From Strigamia acuminata (taxonomy: Eukaryota > Arthropoda > Chilopoda > Geophilomorpha > Linotaeniidae), in the NCBI GenBank assembly GCA_949358305.1, contig OX442315.1:32514427-32578426 (forward strand): a stretch of 64,000 bases of DNA. The letters run 5' to 3'. Under the pieces are notes generated by a model. It ran no database searches. It was not told the DNA's origin and saw nothing but the letters and a program-made list of their open reading frames with translations. This document shows, one piece after another, positions 62,672-64,000 of this stretch; position 1 is the stretch's first letter, and every line of letters starts with the position of its first letter. A program made the translations under genes and the position numbers.

Positions 62672-64000
62672 CACCCAGTAGCAAAATACGAAATTACTCA
62701 CAATTTTAATTGCCAGCCTAGAGTGAGGGTCCAGTTTTTTTGAACACGACTGTACATAAAATTCTAATGTTCGATTACTGGTATGCGAACAAATCGGTTT
62801 TATGAACACGTATGTCTGTTCTGATAATCGACGTTTTAGTGTATTTATGTATATACAATTAGGTTTATCAAATTCAATATCACATGACTGGAAATTGAGT
62901 ATTTCGCTTTTGGGAATTGCGTTTCCAAAAATCATTAACTCGCCATTACAATTGCTGTCAAGTTGAAGGCAATGCGAGTGCGAGTTAATTTAGTATCAAC
63001 GGATCCATGTGTTTCCAATACTTCCAGACTTTATCCGGTCAACAACATGTTCGATATATTATTTACTTGTGCCTGTGATTGAAGGACGACCAGCTTGCTT
63101 GCTTGCTTTTCATCCTATACAGTTATTGATGATGCTTTATAGGCCTTTTTGGTTTCCATTCAGCTTCTAAAAACACGAAAAACAGCAAAACAGAAACTTT
63201 GAAGTTCTTTTTTTACTAATTTGTTTTAAAATTGAGGCACTTGATCTTTTTTTATTCACCTTTAATGCCAAGTGCTGACTGCCAGTCACAATCATGTGTC
63301 AATATAGTCATATTTAATTCCTTAGCACTTATATCTGCCGTTTGTTATCGAAAAAATGGCGACACTGCTGCATTGCATCTGTACGTGTTGCAGTGAAGCT
63401 ACGCTACAAAAAAGAGAACATTAATTAGTTCTCGACTCTATCGAATTACTTCTAGAAGAAACAAAAAAAAATATCTGTTTATTTCATGTTACTACAAGCA
63501 CTTGGTAACTTGTGACTTTTTTAATTCTAATTGGTAATGGTAACAACACCAAAACCACCACACACACACTGCACTTGATATTTAACATGCAATTTTATGC
63601 GGCTTTAATGCTATGTAAATTCTAAAAGAAAGTGTTTATGTTGGAGGTTCATCACCCCAAACTTTGTATGCTGATGTAAAGTGCTCTTGTAGCCTCAAGT
63701 TTTGTTATGCTACATTTTAAATTAAGTTTGTTTATATTTATGCATAAGTTAAAGAGATATGTAAAAAAAAAATATTTTTTTTTGGTGTTTTATTGAGGAT
63801 GAAGAGATATGACATGTCACGTAAAGAAGACTTAAGCGTGTCACACCAATGTTGATTATCTGGATATTTTGAACGTTGGAGAAGCGTTGAATATAGGTTA
63901 TCGATGCATGCTTGACGTCTGAAATCCCCTCGTTTTCCGTAATAACTGTGAGAGAGGTGACATCTGACGGTTCTTCCAATGAAAAATGCGGATGATTTTT

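Larger units (their letters stand above)
35990..64000. other. 28-kb repeat-rich interval without recognised exons
   Basis: Probably the first intron of the gene starting at 35899, or intron plus intergenic sequence. All open frames are short, and several lie wholly within repeats. Individual transposon copies that could be delimited are listed separately. Stretches between them are AT-rich with no feature I can support. A GAG|GTAAGT donor near 61642, after sequence that looks slightly richer in purines, could mark an alternative leader exon but has no other support. Confidence 0.5.

Overview
This is a eukaryotic genomic window, AT-rich, with short AT-rich introns, canonical splice signals and many small non-autonomous DNA transposons. 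The proteins (CDK9 with an arthropod-like C-terminus, an NR5 nuclear receptor tail of the FTZ-F1/Hr39 type, a single RalGPS, an axonemal ODAD3) fit an arthropod, most likely an insect. I cannot name the species from sequence alone. No viral, prokaryotic, CRISPR or operon-like content was seen.

Layout. The first 36 kb is gene-dense: (1) the last coding exon of an NR5 nuclear receptor, + strand, 543-689, then a long AT-rich 3' region; (2) CDK9, - strand, six exons, 4909-6457; (3) STEEP1 (CXorf56), + strand, six exons, 6765-7747, head-to-head with CDK9 over a 307-bp shared promoter; (4) a 57-aa hydrophilic protein, - strand, 7858-8089, tail-to-tail with STEEP1; (5) a 1259-aa BTBD8-like protein with two BTB domains, - strand, 14 exons, 9324-13920; (6) a 10.5-kb gap that is probably the shared upstream region and 5' intron of (7) RalGPS, + strand, 14 exons, 24491-27056; (8) ODAD3/CCDC151, - strand, 11 exons, 28429-33696; (9) SWI5, - strand, four exons, 34498-35429; (10) the first coding exon of an unrecognised + strand gene, 35899-35989. 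All multi-exon models were assembled by hand and every splice phase closes in frame.

From 35990 to 64000 no coding exon was recognised. This 28 kb is probably the first intron of gene 10, or intron plus intergenic DNA, and it is packed with small DNA transposons: TA-flanked foldback elements, hAT-like and pogo-like MITEs, a 5S-rRNA-derived SINE, and several nested insertions whose order can be read.

Functional themes are ordinary housekeeping and cell biology: transcription elongation (CDK9), STING trafficking or splicing-linked function (STEEP1), vesicle or clathrin-linked biology (BTBD8), Ral GTPase activation (RalGPS), outer dynein arm docking (ODAD3) and recombination repair (SWI5). Nothing suggests these genes form one pathway. 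The most interesting material is the transposon architecture, above all a pair of near-identical inverted 0.73-kb elements with stacked palindromes and a TA-targeting family that keeps one interior module behind different termini, plus several splice and polyadenylation oddities.
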